64,000 nucleotides of DNA from Nocardia goodfellowii (GTDB lineage: Bacteria; Actinomycetota; Actinomycetes; Mycobacteriales; Mycobacteriaceae). Of this stretch, positions 9,671-20,046 are shown in pieces (positions within the stretch are counted from its first letter, which is position 1; each line of letters begins with the position of its first letter). The notes under the pieces are model-generated. The model was not told the origin of the DNA. It searched no databases and was given only the letters and a program-made list of their open reading frames with translations. The stretch covers positions 2,232,001-2,296,000 of the forward strand of contig NZ_JAGGMR010000001.1 of the NCBI RefSeq assembly GCF_017875645.1, written 5' to 3'. A program made the translations under genes and the position numbers.

Positions 9671-10531
9671 GTGACGGAGGACGCGACGGCAGTGGGCCGG
9701 CTGGTGCTGGCGGCGACGCCGATGGGGGACATCGGGGACGCCTCGCAGCGGTTGCGGGATGCGCTGGGGTCGGCCGATGTCGTGGCGGCGGAGGACACCC
9801 GGCGGACCAAGACGCTGGCGAAGTCGCTCGCGGTGGAGATCACCGGCCGGGTGGTGAGCTTCTACGACCATGTGGAGGCGGCGCGAATTCCGGCGCTGCT
9901 GGCCGACATCGAGGCCGGACGCACGGTGCTGCTGGTCACCGACGCCGGCATGCCCTCGGTGAGTGATCCCGGGTACCGGCTGGTCGCGGCCTGTGTGGAA
10001 CGGGATCTGCCGGTGACCTGCCTGCCCGGCCCGTCCGCGGTGACCACCGCGCTGGCGCTGTCCGGTCTGCCGGTGGAGCGCTTCTGCTTCGACGGTTTCC
10101 CGCCCCGCAAGGGCGGTCAGCGTCGGGAGTGGTTGCGTAGCTTGGCCACCGAGTCGCGTGCCTGCGTCTTCTTCGAAGCCCCGCATCGCCTCGCCGACTG
10201 CCTTGCCGACGCGGTCGAAGTGCTCGGGCCCGAGCGCCGTGCCGCCGTCTGCCGGGAACTCACCAAGACCTACGAGGAGGTCAAACGCGGCACCCTCGCC
10301 GAACTCGCCGCCTGGGCGACGACGGGCGTACGCGGTGAGATCACCGTCGTTCTCGAAGGCGCCCAGCCGAAATCCGCGGACCCCGCCGATCTGGTGGACG
10401 AGGTGGAATCCCTGACCGCCGAGGGCACCGGCTTGAAGGACGCCTGCGCTCGAATCGCAAGTGAGTACAACGTATCCCGCCGCGAACTGTACGACGCGGT
10501 GCTGGCCGCGCGCCGCGACGGCGCGGACTGA
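9671..10531 (+). CDS. rsmI: 16S rRNA C1402 2'-O-methyltransferase
   Basis: 286 residues, SAM-dependent tetrapyrrole-methylase fold. Methylates the ribose of C1402 in the ribosomal P site. Motifs: LVLAATPMGDIGDAS at the N-terminus, EDTRRTKTL, TDAGMPSVSDPG (SAM loop), LPGPSAVTTALALSGLP and ELTKTYEEV. GTG start with GGGAG about 5 nt upstream. It is divergent from pmt, as Rv1003c is adjacent to Rv1002c. Confidence 0.96.
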   Translation: MTEDATAVGRLVLAATPMGDIGDASQRLRDALGSADVVAAEDTRRTKTLAKSLAVEITGRVVSFYDHVEAARIPALLADIEAGRTVLLVTDAGMPSVSDPGYRLVAACVERDLPVTCLPGPSAVTTALALSGLPVERFCFDGFPPRKGGQRREWLRSLATESRACVFFEAPHRLADCLADAVEVLGPERRAAVCRELTKTYEEVKRGTLAELAAWATTGVRGEITVVLEGAQPKSADPADLVDEVESLTAEGTGLKDACARIASEYNVSRRELYDAVLAARRDGAD

Positions 10532-10565
10532 CGCCCGGCCCGCGACATTTCATACCAGTGTTTCC

Positions 10566-10581
10566 CGGCCGGTCCTGGCCG
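10566..10581 (+). terminator. possible weak terminator after rsmI
   Basis: CGGCC and GGCCG arms with a 6-nt loop, 35 nt after the rsmI stop and without a T-run. It could end rsmI transcription, but the stem is only 5 bp. Confidence 0.25.
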
Positions 10582-10611
10582 TTACGCGTGGCGGGCGGGG
10601 ATGATCGGTAG

Positions 10612-11364
10612 ATGACCACTCTCGAAAGCAAGGCCAAGGCGTTTCTCGCGCTGCATCGTCCCGGGGACCCGGTGGTGCTGCCGACCGTATGGGACGCGTG
10701 GTCGGCGGAACTCGCTGTCGCCGCCGGCTTTTCGGCGTTGACGATCGGTAGTCACCCGCTCGCCGAGTCGATCGGCCGCCCGGACGCCGAGGGAATGACC
10801 TTCACGGAGTCGCTGACCCGGGTTCGGCAGATCACCGAGGCGGTGGACGTCCCGATCTCGCTCGACATCGAATCCGGCTACGGGCTGGAGCCGGCGCAAC
10901 TCGTCGACGGTCTGCTGGAGGCGGGCGCGATCGGACTGAATATCGAGGACACCGTGCACAGCGAGGGCGGCCGCCTCCGCGGCGCCGAAGAACACGCGAC
11001 CTTCGTCAACGACCTGCGCCGCTACGCCGACGCCGCGAGCGTCCATGTGGTCGTCAACGCCCGCACCGACCTGTTCCTGCGCCAGGACGGCGCGGAAGCC
11101 GACCGGGTCGACCGCGCCATCGCCCGCCTGAAGCTCGCCGCCGAAGCGGGCGCCGACGTGCTCTACCCGGTCGGCCGCCATTCCAGCGCGGATCTCCGAC
11201 GCCTGACCACCGAACTCCCCTTGCCCGTCAACGCGATCGGCCTCCCGGGCAAACCCGCCAAGCCCTATTTCGCCGAGCACGGCGTCGCCCGCATCAGCTT
11301 CGGCCCCTACCTCCAAGCAGCTCTCGCCGAGGAGGCCAATCGGCTCCTGGACGACTGGAAGTGA
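10612..11364 (+). CDS. isocitrate lyase / PEP mutase family protein
   Basis: 250 residues with the (beta/alpha)8 fold of the PEP mutase/isocitrate lyase superfamily: VLPTVWDAWSAEL, IGSHPLAESIG, ISLDIESGYG, IGLNIEDTVHSEG and VVNARTDLFL. The active-site Cys loop of true isocitrate lyases (KKCGH) is absent, so it is not a glyoxylate-cycle enzyme. It resembles the short Rv1998c-type group, likely a C-C or P-C lyase acting on a small oxo-acid. The substrate is unknown. It is convergent with metG, with 10 nt between the stops. Confidence 0.85.
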   Translation: MTTLESKAKAFLALHRPGDPVVLPTVWDAWSAELAVAAGFSALTIGSHPLAESIGRPDAEGMTFTESLTRVRQITEAVDVPISLDIESGYGLEPAQLVDGLLEAGAIGLNIEDTVHSEGGRLRGAEEHATFVNDLRRYADAASVHVVVNARTDLFLRQDGAEADRVDRAIARLKLAAEAGADVLYPVGRHSSADLRRLTTELPLPVNAIGLPGKPAKPYFAEHGVARISFGPYLQAALAEEANRLLDDWK

Positions 11365-11374
11365 GGGCGGCCGC

Positions 11375-12934
11375 TTACTCTTTCGGCTCGACGTAGCGCG
11401 GGTAGACCGGCTCCGGCGTGGGCAGGGGCACGCCGGGGACCAGCGGGGCGGCGATGTCGGCGAAGGTGCGGCCCTGTTGGGCGAGCAGGTCGAGGATCTT
11501 GGCGGCGGAGCCGGGGACGACCGGCTGGACCAGGATCGCGACGATGCGGACGACCTCGAGGGTGACGTAGAGGACGGTGGCCATGCGCGCCAGATCCTCC
11601 GGGGTGCCCGACTTGCGCAGCGCCCAGGGGGCCTGGGCGGAGAAGTACCGGTTGGTCTCGGCCAGTACCTTCCAGATGGCCTCCAGCGCCAAATGCATCT
11701 GCTGGGCGTCGAATTCGGCGCGCACCTTCGCCAGCAGCGCGTTCGCCTGGTCCAGCAGGGCGCTGTCCTCGGCGGTGAATTCGCCCGGGGTCGGCACCTC
11801 GGCGTCGCAGTTCTTGTTCACCATGGTGAGGCTGCGCTGCACCAGGTTGCCGAACTCGTTGGCCAAATCGGCGTTGATGCGCGAGACGATGGCCTCGTGG
11901 CTGTAGCTGCCGTCCTGGCCGTAGGAGATCTCCCGGAGCAGGAAGAAGCGCACCGCGTCGAGGCCGTACTCGGCGACCAATTCCAGCGGGTCGACGACAT
12001 TGCCGACCGACTTCGACATCTTCTCGCCCTTGTTGTACAAAAACCCGTGCACGAACACGCGTTTCGGCAGTTCGATGCCCGCTGACATCAGGAACGCCGG
12101 CCAGTACACCGTGTGGAATCGGGTGATGTCCTTGCCGATGATGTGCAGATCGGCGGGCCAGAACCGTTGGAACGCGGCCGAATCCGTCTCTGGGAAGCCG
12201 ACGCCGGTGAGGTAGTTGGTCAGCGCGTCGACCCACACGTACATCACGTGGTCGGGGTGCCCGGGCACCGGCACGCCCCAGTCGAAGGTGGTGCGCGAGA
12301 TCGACAGATCCTTCAGGCCCGCCTTCACGTAGCTCGCCATTTCGTTGCGAGCCGTCGCGGGCGCGATGAATTCGGGGTGCTCCTCGTAGAGCGCGAGCAG
12401 CTTGTCCTGGTAGGCCGAGAGCCGGAAGAAGAAGTTCGATTCCTCGGTCCATTCCACCGGCGTCTTGGTTTCGGTGGAGATGCGGCTGCCGTCTTCGAGC
12501 AGCGTGGTCTCCTCGTCGGTGTAGAACGCTTCGTCGCGCACCGAATACCAGCCGGAGTAATTGCCCAGGTAGATATCGCCGTTGGCGAGCATCCGATTCC
12601 AGATCTCCACGGACGCGACCTGGTGGTCCTCGTCGGTGGTGCGGATGAACCGGTCCAGCGAGACGTCGAGCGTCTTGTCCATGGCTTCGAACACATCGGA
12701 GTTGCGCGCCGCCAGCTCTTCGACGGGCACGCCCTCGGCGACCGCGGCCTGCTGCATCTTCTGGCCGTGCTCGTCGGTACCCGTCATGAAGAAGACGTCG
12801 TACCCGTCGAGCCGCTTGAATCGGGCGATCGCGTCCGCGGAGATGTACTCGTAGGCGTGCCCGATGTGCGGCGCACCGTTCGGGTAGGCGATGGCCGTGG
12901 TGACGTAGAAGGCGGGGCGGTCAGCTTCGCTCAT
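11375..12934 (-). CDS. metG: methionyl-tRNA synthetase
   Basis: 519 residues, class I synthetase of the short type without the C-terminal tRNA-binding domain. HIGH signature in [14 protein letters not shown] at the N-terminus, KMSKS in [10 protein letters not shown] at about residue 300, and the anticodon-binding helical domain after it. Charges tRNA-Met in the cytosol. It is the counterpart of Rv1007c. It is divergent from tatD. Confidence 0.97.
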   Translation of the reverse strand: MSEADRPAFYVTTAIAYPNGAPHIGHAYEYISADAIARFKRLDGYDVFFMTGTDEHGQKMQQAAVAEGVPVEELAARNSDVFEAMDKTLDVSLDRFIRTTDEDHQVASVEIWNRMLANGDIYLGNYSGWYSVRDEAFYTDEETTLLEDGSRISTETKTPVEWTEESNFFFRLSAYQDKLLALYEEHPEFIAPATARNEMASYVKAGLKDLSISRTTFDWGVPVPGHPDHVMYVWVDALTNYLTGVGFPETDSAAFQRFWPADLHIIGKDITRFHTVYWPAFLMSAGIELPKRVFVHGFLYNKGEKMSKSVGNVVDPLELVAEYGLDAVRFFLLREISYGQDGSYSHEAIVSRINADLANEFGNLVQRSLTMVNKNCDAEVPTPGEFTAEDSALLDQANALLAKVRAEFDAQQMHLALEAIWKVLAETNRYFSAQAPWALRKSGTPEDLARMATVLYVTLEVVRIVAILVQPVVPGSAAKILDLLAQQGRTFADIAAPLVPGVPLPTPEPVYPRYVEPKE

Positions 12935-12943
12935 GGTGTGTCT

Positions 12944-12949
12944 ACTGTA
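12944..12949 (-). promoter_or_regulatory. -10 element of metG
   Basis: TACAGT on the minus strand, 9 nt before the metG ATG, with no ribosome-binding sequence between. This fits a leaderless or nearly leaderless transcript. Confidence 0.4.
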
Positions 12950-13002
12950 ATGCGCGTGCTATTCGACCCTCACTTGAATATCCCCGTCGCCGAGGCGCAG
13001 GC

Positions 13003-13830
13003 ATGAGTAGCAACCGCCCCGCACCGGATTTGCCGGAACCGCTCGCGCCGCTCGTCGACGCGCACACCCACCTCGACGCCTGTGGCGCGACCGACGCCGC
13101 GTCGACGAAGGTGATCGTCGAGCGCGCCGCGTCGGTGGGCGTCGGCACCATCGTGACCGTCGCCGACGACCTGAAGGCCGCGCAGTGGGCGGTTCAGGCC
13201 GCGAACTGGGATTCCCGGGTGTACGCCGCCGTCGCGCTGCACCCGACCCGCGCCAACGCGCTCGACGAGTCCGCGAAAGCCGAACTTGAGCGGCTCGCCG
13301 CCGACCCCCGCGTGGTCGCGATCGGGGAGACCGGCCTCGACTATTACTGGCCCGGCAAGCTCGACGGTTGCGCGGATATCGAAACCCAGATCGAGGGTTT
13401 CCGGTGGCACATCGATCTCGCCAAGCGGCTGCGCAAACCGCTGATGATCCACAATCGCGAGGCCGATCACGATTTGCTGGCGGTCCTGCTGGACGAAGGT
13501 GCGCCGGAAAAGGTGATCTTCCACTGCTTCTCGTCCGACACCAATATGGCGTTGTCGTGCGTGGCCGAGGGCTATGTGCTGAGTTTCTCCGGCACGGTCA
13601 GTTTCAAGAATGCTCACGAATTGCGGGAGGCCGCCAATGTGGTGCCGGACGAGGCGATCCTGGTGGAGACCGACGCCCCGTATCTGACTCCGCATCCGTT
13701 CCGCGGTGCGCCGAACGAGTCGTACTGCCTGCCCTACACCGTGCGCGCATTGGCTGACCTGCGCGAACAGGATCCGGTGGAACTCGCGAAGATCAGCACG
13801 GCCAACGCGCGCCGGATCTACGGGATCTAG
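13003..13830 (+). CDS. tatD: TatD-family metal-dependent DNase
   Basis: 275 residues, TIM-barrel amidohydrolase. Metal ligands are visible: DAHTHLD, GETGLDYYW, MIHNREAD, VIFHCFSSD and VETDAPYLTP. TatD enzymes are 3'-5' exonucleases and AP endonucleases linked to DNA repair. The position between metG and rpfB equals Rv1008. It ends 180 nt before rpfB. Confidence 0.95.
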   Translation: MSSNRPAPDLPEPLAPLVDAHTHLDACGATDAASTKVIVERAASVGVGTIVTVADDLKAAQWAVQAANWDSRVYAAVALHPTRANALDESAKAELERLAADPRVVAIGETGLDYYWPGKLDGCADIETQIEGFRWHIDLAKRLRKPLMIHNREADHDLLAVLLDEGAPEKVIFHCFSSDTNMALSCVAEGYVLSFSGTVSFKNAHELREAANVVPDEAILVETDAPYLTPHPFRGAPNESYCLPYTVRALADLREQDPVELAKISTANARRIYGI

Positions 13831-13844
13831 CGGGACGGGCGTGA

Positions 13845-15134
<1,290 letters not shown>

Positions 15135-15183
15135 GTGTGGCGTAGAACGCGCGGAAAAACTCTGTGGGTTCTCTAAGTAGCCG

Positions 15184-15211
15184 GTTGATAACCGATTCCT
15201 AACTGTACGCT
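15184..15211 (+). promoter_or_regulatory. possible promoter of the secreted lipase gene
   Basis: TTGATA and TACGCT are separated by about 15 nt, and CGGTT-GAT-AACCG forms a small palindrome over the -35 region. This suggests the lipase has its own promoter rather than reading through from rpfB. The spacing is short, so confidence is low. Confidence 0.3.
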
Positions 15212-15253
15212 CGTCCAGATTTCGTCCATCGGTCGTGTGCAGAGAGGTTTCGG

Positions 15254-16402
15254 ATGCTGAAGGTTCCGGGTTGGAAACGTGCGGTCGCGGTCGCCGCGTT
15301 GTCGGCCAGTTCCGCGTTGCTGGTGAATGTGGCTCCCGCGCACGCGGATACGCCCGGCTCGGTGATCTCGGTAACGGCCAAGCCCAGCGGCTGGCGCGGT
15401 ATGCCCGACGGTGCGGTCGGCAAGGTGGTCGACTATTGGATGACCGGATCCGACGGCTCCGCCCAACCCGCCAGCGGCGCGCTCATCATTCCCCCGGGCA
15501 CACCCCCGCCGGGCGGCTGGCCGATCATGGCCTACGACCACGGCACCAGCGGGCTCGGCCCCGGCTGCGGCGGTCAGTCCAATCCGCGCGGCACCCGGGA
15601 AGACGCGATCATCCAGCGCATGGTGAACCAGGGTTTCGCCGTCGTCGCTCCGGACTACCTCGGCCTCGGCAACTTCGACACCGGCGCGCACCCCTATCTG
15701 GAACAGCGCACCGAAGCCACCGCCACCCTCGATCTGCTGCGCGCCGCCCGCGCCACCCACCCGGAACTGTCCCGGACCTGGGGTGTCATCGGCTTCTCGC
15801 AGGGCGGCCAAGCCGCGCTCGGCACCGGCCACCTGCAAGCCACTTACGCTCCGGACCTGGATTTCCGCGGCACCATCGCCGTCGACCCGGAATCGGATGT
15901 GGAGAAGGTGCTGCCCCTCGCCGGGCCCGCGATCCCGCGGATCGAGGGCACCGACGGCGCGCTCGGTTTCTACGTCGCCATCCTCGCCGGCCTGCGCCAG
16001 GCACGTCCCGACGTGGATGTGGACAGCTATCTCACCCCGCTGGGCAAATCGGTGCTCGACGACGTCAGCAGCCAGTGCTTCGGCGATATCTACGCCCGGG
16101 TGCGCGGTCTCGGCGTCGGTGAACTGATGGCCCGTCCGCTGTCCGACGCCCGCATCCGCGCCGCGATCAACGACTACCTGACCGTGCCCACCAGCGGCTA
16201 CGACGCCCCGATCCTGTTGCTGATCAACGTCACCGACCAGACCGTGCCGTCCCCGTTGCACGGCGCGTTGGCCGCCCAGCTCGCCGCCAATGGCGTCGGC
16301 TTCGACGCCATCACCGGCACCGGTCAGCACTGTGAGCTGAACCCGGCCATGCTCGCGGGCATCGACGGATTCCTGGCGCGGATCAAGGCCACCCCGGCGT
16401 AG
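15254..16402 (+). CDS. secreted lipase (secretory LIP family)
   Basis: 382 residues. Sec signal peptide with basic start, hydrophobic core and likely cleavage after AHA (about residue 32). The mature part is an alpha/beta hydrolase of the secretory lipase (LIP, PF03583-type) family: oxyanion region AYDHGTSG, nucleophile elbow GFSQGG, acid LINVTDQTVP and His in GTGQHCEL. It likely hydrolyses lipid esters outside the cell. It is inserted between rpfB and ksgA, which are adjacent in mycobacteria. GAGAGG lies upstream of the ATG. Confidence 0.9.
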   Translation: MLKVPGWKRAVAVAALSASSALLVNVAPAHADTPGSVISVTAKPSGWRGMPDGAVGKVVDYWMTGSDGSAQPASGALIIPPGTPPPGGWPIMAYDHGTSGLGPGCGGQSNPRGTREDAIIQRMVNQGFAVVAPDYLGLGNFDTGAHPYLEQRTEATATLDLLRAARATHPELSRTWGVIGFSQGGQAALGTGHLQATYAPDLDFRGTIAVDPESDVEKVLPLAGPAIPRIEGTDGALGFYVAILAGLRQARPDVDVDSYLTPLGKSVLDDVSSQCFGDIYARVRGLGVGELMARPLSDARIRAAINDYLTVPTSGYDAPILLLINVTDQTVPSPLHGALAAQLAANGVGFDAITGTGQHCELNPAMLAGIDGFLARIKATPA

Positions 16403-16446
16403 CCGCGCAAACGGTGCGGTCCTGATCTGCGATTTGCCCCGGTTGG

Positions 16447-16457
16447 TAGGTTCTACC
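16447..16457 (+). promoter_or_regulatory. -10 element of a probable leaderless ksgA mRNA, within a small dyad
   Basis: TAGGTT (16447-16452) lies 6 nt before the ksgA GTG. GGTAG (16445-16449) and CTACC (16453-16457) form a 5-bp dyad over it. There is no Shine-Dalgarno sequence. In mycobacteria ksgA is also read from the rpfB transcript; here an internal start looks likely. Confidence 0.4.
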
Positions 16458-16458
16458 G

Positions 16459-17340
16459 GTGTCCGAATCTGATGTTTCCGCTCGTGGGAGCGCCGCACTG
16501 CTGGGTCCCGCCGAGGTGCGCACGCTGGCCGAGCGGTTCGGCGTCCGGCCGACCAAGCAGCTCGGACAAAATTTCGTGCACGACGCGAACACGGTCCGGC
16601 GGATCGTCTCGGCGGCCGGGGTGGGTCGTGACGACGTCGTTCTCGAGGTGGGTCCGGGGCTCGGTTCGCTGACCTTGGCGCTGCTCGACGTGGTCGATTC
16701 GGTGGTCGCGGTCGAGATCGATCCGGTGCTCGCCGAGCATCTTCCGGTGACCGTCGCCGATCGCGCGCCCGCGCTGGCCGACCGCTTGCGGGTGGTCCAG
16801 GCCGACGCGATGCGCGTCACCGCCGCCGAACTGCCCGCCCTGCCGACCGCGTTGGTGGCGAACCTGCCCTACAACGTGGCGGTTCCGGTCCTGTTGCACC
16901 TGCTCGCCGAATTGCCCACCATCACAACCTCGTTGGTGATGGTGCAGGCCGAGGTCGCGGACCGGCTGGCCGCCGAACCCGGTGGCCGCATCTACGGCGT
17001 GCCCAGCGTGAAGGCGGGTTTCTTCGGCCGGGTGCGTCGCGCGGGTCATGTCGGCACGCAGGTCTTCTGGCCGGTTCCCCGCGTCGAATCGGGCCTGGTC
17101 CGCATCGAACGCTATGCCGAGTCTCCCTGGCCCATCGACGAAACGCATCGACGCCGCGTCTTCGAAGTCGTCGACGCCGCGTTCGCCCAGCGCCGCAAGA
17201 CCCTGCGCGCCGCCCTCGCCTCCTGGGCCGGCTCCCCGGCCGAAGCGGAGCGCCGCCTGGTCGCCGCGGGGATCGATCCCACCGCGCGCGGTGAAACCCT
17301 CGACACCGCCGCCTACGTCCGGCTGGCCGCCCAAGCCTGA
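16459..17340 (+). CDS. rsmA: 16S rRNA dimethyladenosine transferase (A1518/A1519)
   Basis: 293 residues, also called ksgA. Dimethylates two adenines near the 3' end of 16S rRNA, a late small-subunit assembly checkpoint; loss gives kasugamycin resistance. Motifs: [21 protein letters not shown] (SAM motif I), [15 protein letters not shown] (catalytic NLPY) and FAQRRKTLR near the C-terminus. GTG start. Equivalent of Rv1010, but separated here from rpfB by the lipase and from ispE by five genes. Confidence 0.97.
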   Translation: MSESDVSARGSAALLGPAEVRTLAERFGVRPTKQLGQNFVHDANTVRRIVSAAGVGRDDVVLEVGPGLGSLTLALLDVVDSVVAVEIDPVLAEHLPVTVADRAPALADRLRVVQADAMRVTAAELPALPTALVANLPYNVAVPVLLHLLAELPTITTSLVMVQAEVADRLAAEPGGRIYGVPSVKAGFFGRVRRAGHVGTQVFWPVPRVESGLVRIERYAESPWPIDETHRRRVFEVVDAAFAQRRKTLRAALASWAGSPAEAERRLVAAGIDPTARGETLDTAAYVRLAAQA

Positions 17341-17370
17341 CCGCCGCGAACATGACCGCCGCGAACATGA
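17341..17370 (+). repeat. tandem 15-bp duplication after rsmA
   Basis: Two exact head-to-tail copies of CCGCCGCGAACATGA directly after the rsmA stop. This looks like a slippage duplication; no function is evident. Confidence 0.6.
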
Positions 17371-17415
17371 CCGGCTGAGCGAATGCTCTCTCGGGCGGAG
17401 GTTTCGGAAGACCCG

Positions 17416-18279
17416 TCAGTTGTGGTGGCCGGAGTGGCCGCCGGGGGACGTGGAATCCGTTGCGGTGGCGGTGAATTCGGCGGTGTGCACCGAATCGCCG
17501 TGGGAGAAGTCGAGATACAGGCGGTAGTCGCCGGCGCTGGGTGCGGTGGTGTGGAAGACGACCTCCGGACCTGGTGGCGTCTTGCCGAGCTCGCCCAAGG
17601 GGTGGGTGTGGAGATAGGCGAGATCGCCGGCGCGCAACGCGACGAGGTGGGCGTAGGCGCCCAGGTAGGGCTGGAGGTCGGTGACGGGTTTGCCGTCCCG
17701 GGTGACGGTGAAGCGCAGTTCGCTGCCCGCGGTGCTCTGTTCGCCGGTCAGCGTCACCTGGTAGCCGTCCACGGTGCTGGTCCGGGCCGGCGGCGGAAGT
17801 GGTTGCGCTGCCTGCGTTCCGGCCACGGTGACGGACTTGCCGAGAACGAGATCACGCCCCGCCGCCTCGGGGACGAAGTCGGCGAAGACGCGATAGTCGC
17901 CGGGCTGGTCCCAGGTCCAATCGATCGACCAGGTGCCGGTGGCATCCATTGCCGGGTGCGCGTGCCGGTACTGGGTGAGGTCGGTGCGGACCACGATCAG
18001 ATGCAGTTGTTTCTCGTGCTGAACGGTGAATCGGGTCACCGGCGTGCCGTCCGGCCCGATGATCCGGAAGCGCAGCGACCCGGGCTGATTCGGCTCGGCC
18101 GGGGCGGTCAGGTCGGCCAGGGTGTAACCGGACTCGCTGTCGCTGAGTCCGGTCGCGCCCGCCCCGCCGGTGTCCGCCGCGTCGCCCGGATCGCCCACCA
18201 GGGCGCCGATCCCGAGCGCCACGGCGAACAGGACGACGAGCACCCCGCCGATCGCGACCAGTCTCAGCTGATCCCGCAT
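17416..18279 (-). CDS. membrane-anchored His-rich protein of a copper module
   Basis: 287 residues. One N-terminal membrane helix (LVAIGGVLVVLFAVALGIGAL), then an extracytoplasmic beta-rich region with paired His motifs (YRHAHPAMD, YLHTHPLGEL), and a His/Gly tail (GGHSGHHN). Related proteins are often labelled heavy-metal-binding and sit next to CopZ. The His residues suggest metal binding outside the membrane. Its start overlaps the stop of the copper chaperone gene by one base, so the two are co-translated. No catalytic family is recognised; a copper-buffering role is inferred. Confidence 0.8.
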   Translation of the reverse strand: MRDQLRLVAIGGVLVVLFAVALGIGALVGDPGDAADTGGAGATGLSDSESGYTLADLTAPAEPNQPGSLRFRIIGPDGTPVTRFTVQHEKQLHLIVVRTDLTQYRHAHPAMDATGTWSIDWTWDQPGDYRVFADFVPEAAGRDLVLGKSVTVAGTQAAQPLPPPARTSTVDGYQVTLTGEQSTAGSELRFTVTRDGKPVTDLQPYLGAYAHLVALRAGDLAYLHTHPLGELGKTPPGPEVVFHTTAPSAGDYRLYLDFSHGDSVHTAEFTATATDSTSPGGHSGHHN

Positions 18280-18482
18280 CAGGCGACCTCGTAGCCCGCC
18301 TCGTCGACGGCGGCGGTGATCTCGGAGTCGGTGACGGGCGCGGCGCTGTCTACGCGCACGGCGCCGGTGGCCAGGTCGACGTCGACGCTGGTCACGCCGT
18401 CGATCTTGCCGATCTCCGACTTGACCGCGCTGACGCAGTGCCCGCAGGTCATGCCCTTGACGGTGTAGGTGCTGGTAGCCAT
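18279..18482 (-). CDS. copZ: HMA-domain copper chaperone (CopZ-like)
   Basis: 67 residues, a single heavy-metal-associated ferredoxin-like domain with GMTCGHC near residue 10 (MxCxxC copper(I) ligands). AAGGAG lies 8 nt before the ATG. Such chaperones carry Cu(I) to P-type ATPases or repressors. No ATPase gene is adjacent; its only partner here is the His-rich membrane protein directly downstream. Confidence 0.93.
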   Translation of the reverse strand: MATSTYTVKGMTCGHCVSAVKSEIGKIDGVTSVDVDLATGAVRVDSAAPVTDSEITAAVDEAGYEVA

Positions 18483-18544
18483 CGTCCGACTCCTTCGTTT
18501 TCTCGATCGTACGAGCCAGGATTATCGCCCGCTGGCTATCAAAG

Positions 18545-18559
18545 TACCCCTAGGGGGTA
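18545..18559. promoter_or_regulatory. RicR/CsoR-type copper operator
   Basis: TACCC-CTAGG-GGGTA is a perfect 15-bp palindrome and matches the TACCC-N5-GGGTA core described for the mycobacterial copper repressors RicR/CsoR. It is 62 nt upstream of copZ. Reading the minus strand, GATAAT follows at a suitable distance as a -10 element, so bound repressor would cover the -35 region. The repressor gene is not in this window. Confidence 0.75.
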
Positions 18560-18577
18560 TCTAGCGCAAGCGTTCGC

Positions 18578-19186
18578 TCAAGGCGCGGTGGACCAAGATG
18601 GCCAGCTCGCCATCGCCATATCGGCGACCGTCGCCAGCTCGGCCTGGGTCGCCCCATCGCGCGCGGCCTGCGACATGCCTTGCAGGACCGTGCCGATGTA
18701 GCGGGCCAGTGCCTTCGCATCCGCGTCGGCCGGTAACAGCCCGGCGTCGATATCGGCCTGTATGTGGTCGGTGAACAGATCGATGTTCCGATTGCGCAGG
18801 CCGCGCAGCATATCCGCGACCTCTGTGCTCGTCGTGTTCGATCCCGCGCTCATCACCAGGCAGCCGTGCGGGCACTCGGGCCGGGTGTATTCCACCGCGG
18901 CTTCGCGCAGCATGCGCCGGACCGCCGCGGTCGCGGTCGGTTCTTGCTCGAGCGCGCGGGGGATGAAGCCGCCGTACCGCGCTCCGAAGGCCCGCACCAC
19001 TTCGGCGAACAGTTTCGCCTTGTCGCCGAAGGCGGCGTAGAGGCTGGGCGCGCCGATGCCGAGCTCCGCGGTCAGGTCGCCGATCGAGGTGGCTTCGTAG
19101 CCGCGGGTCCAGAACAGCCGGATGGCCTTGTCCAGCGCCTCTTCCCGGTCGAAGGAGCGGGGTCGTCCCCGGGTCGGCGTGGCCAT
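18578..19186 (-). CDS. TetR/AcrR-family repressor, divergent from an SDR
   Basis: 202 residues. HTH at the N-terminus (GRPRSFDREEALDKAIRLFW, then TSIGDLTAELGIGAPSLYAAFGDK), followed by a TetR_C-type ligand domain with two Cys in RPECPHGCLV, as in regulators of reductases responding to reactive aldehydes or quinones. ATG 19186 is taken; an ATG at 19195 would add three residues. It is divergent from the SDR gene at 19264, with paired inverted repeats between them, so it probably represses that gene and itself. Confidence 0.88.
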   Translation of the reverse strand: MATPTRGRPRSFDREEALDKAIRLFWTRGYEATSIGDLTAELGIGAPSLYAAFGDKAKLFAEVVRAFGARYGGFIPRALEQEPTATAAVRRMLREAAVEYTRPECPHGCLVMSAGSNTTSTEVADMLRGLRNRNIDLFTDHIQADIDAGLLPADADAKALARYIGTVLQGMSQAARDGATQAELATVADMAMASWPSWSTAP

Positions 19187-19198
19187 GCCGACCATTTT

Positions 19199-19248
19199 AT
19201 AACGCTCACTAGATAATGTGCTAACGTCCGTTTTGTAGTGATCGTTAT
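19199..19248. promoter_or_regulatory. paired 13-bp inverted repeats, likely TetR operators
   Basis: ATAACGCTCACTA (19199-19211) and TAGTGATCGTTAT (19236-19248) are inverted copies with one mismatch in 13, separated by 24 bp. They fill the short TetR/SDR intergenic region. Two boxes facing each other could let one repressor control both promoters. Confidence 0.6.
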
Positions 19249-19263
19249 AGAAAGGAACTCGTC

Positions 19264-20016
19264 ATGGGTGCACTGACAGGCAAGACGGCTCTGGTCACCG
19301 GCGGCAGCCGCGGTATCGGGCGCGCCGTCGCGGAACGGCTGGGGCGCGACGGCGCGCGAATCGCCGTGCACTACAACGGTAACGAGGCGGCGGCCAAGGA
19401 AACCGTCGCCGCGATCGAAAAAGCGGGTGGATCCGCCTTCGCCATCGGTGCCGAGCTCGGCGTGCCCGGTGACGCAGCGGCACTGTGGAGCGCCTTCGAC
19501 GCACACGCCGACGGTCTGGACATCCTGGTGAACAATGCCGGCATCGACGGCGTCCGGGAGCCGCTGAGCGGCACCGAGGAGGCCGACTTCGATCGCGTCT
19601 TCGCGGTCAACGCCAAGGCGCCGTTCTTCGTCACCAAGCTCGGGCTGGACCGGCTGCGCGACGGCGGCCGCATCGTCAACCTCTCCACCGGCCTGACCCA
19701 GGGCGCGCGGATGCCGCAGCTCATCGCCTACACCATGACCAAGGGCGCGATCGATTCGTTCACCCAGGTTCTGGCCAAGGAACTCGGCGCGCGCGGCATC
19801 ACCGTGAACGCGGTCGCGCCCGGCGTAATCGACACCGATATGAACGCGGGCTGGCTGCGCAACCCGCAAGCCGAGGCCGAGGTGTCGAGCATGTCTCCGC
19901 TGCAGCGGCTCGGGCAGCCCGCCGATGTCGCCGATATCGTCGGCTTCCTGGCCTCGGACGATTCGCGGTGGGTCACGGGTCAGTGGATCGACGCCACCGG
20001 CGGCGCGCTGCTGTAG
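19264..20016 (+). CDS. short-chain dehydrogenase (FabG-like SDR)
   Basis: 250 residues. Classical [19 protein letters not shown], Ser in NLSTGLTQG, and YTMTKGA as the catalytic Tyr-x3-Lys. C-terminal [12 protein letters not shown] is typical. AAAGGA lies 6 nt before the ATG. It is probably induced when the divergent TetR releases the operator. The substrate is unknown; the AcrR/SDR pairing suggests detoxification of a carbonyl compound. Confidence 0.88.
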   Translation: MGALTGKTALVTGGSRGIGRAVAERLGRDGARIAVHYNGNEAAAKETVAAIEKAGGSAFAIGAELGVPGDAAALWSAFDAHADGLDILVNNAGIDGVREPLSGTEEADFDRVFAVNAKAPFFVTKLGLDRLRDGGRIVNLSTGLTQGARMPQLIAYTMTKGAIDSFTQVLAKELGARGITVNAVAPGVIDTDMNAGWLRNPQAEAEVSSMSPLQRLGQPADVADIVGFLASDDSRWVTGQWIDATGGALL

Positions 20017-20040
20017 CCGCCCGTCGTCGGCGCTACCCAT

Positions 20041-20046
20041 TAGAGT
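20041..20046 (+). promoter_or_regulatory. -10 element of ispE
   Basis: TAGAGT is 8 nt before the GTG at 20055, without a clear ribosome site. This again resembles a leaderless start. Confidence 0.35.
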
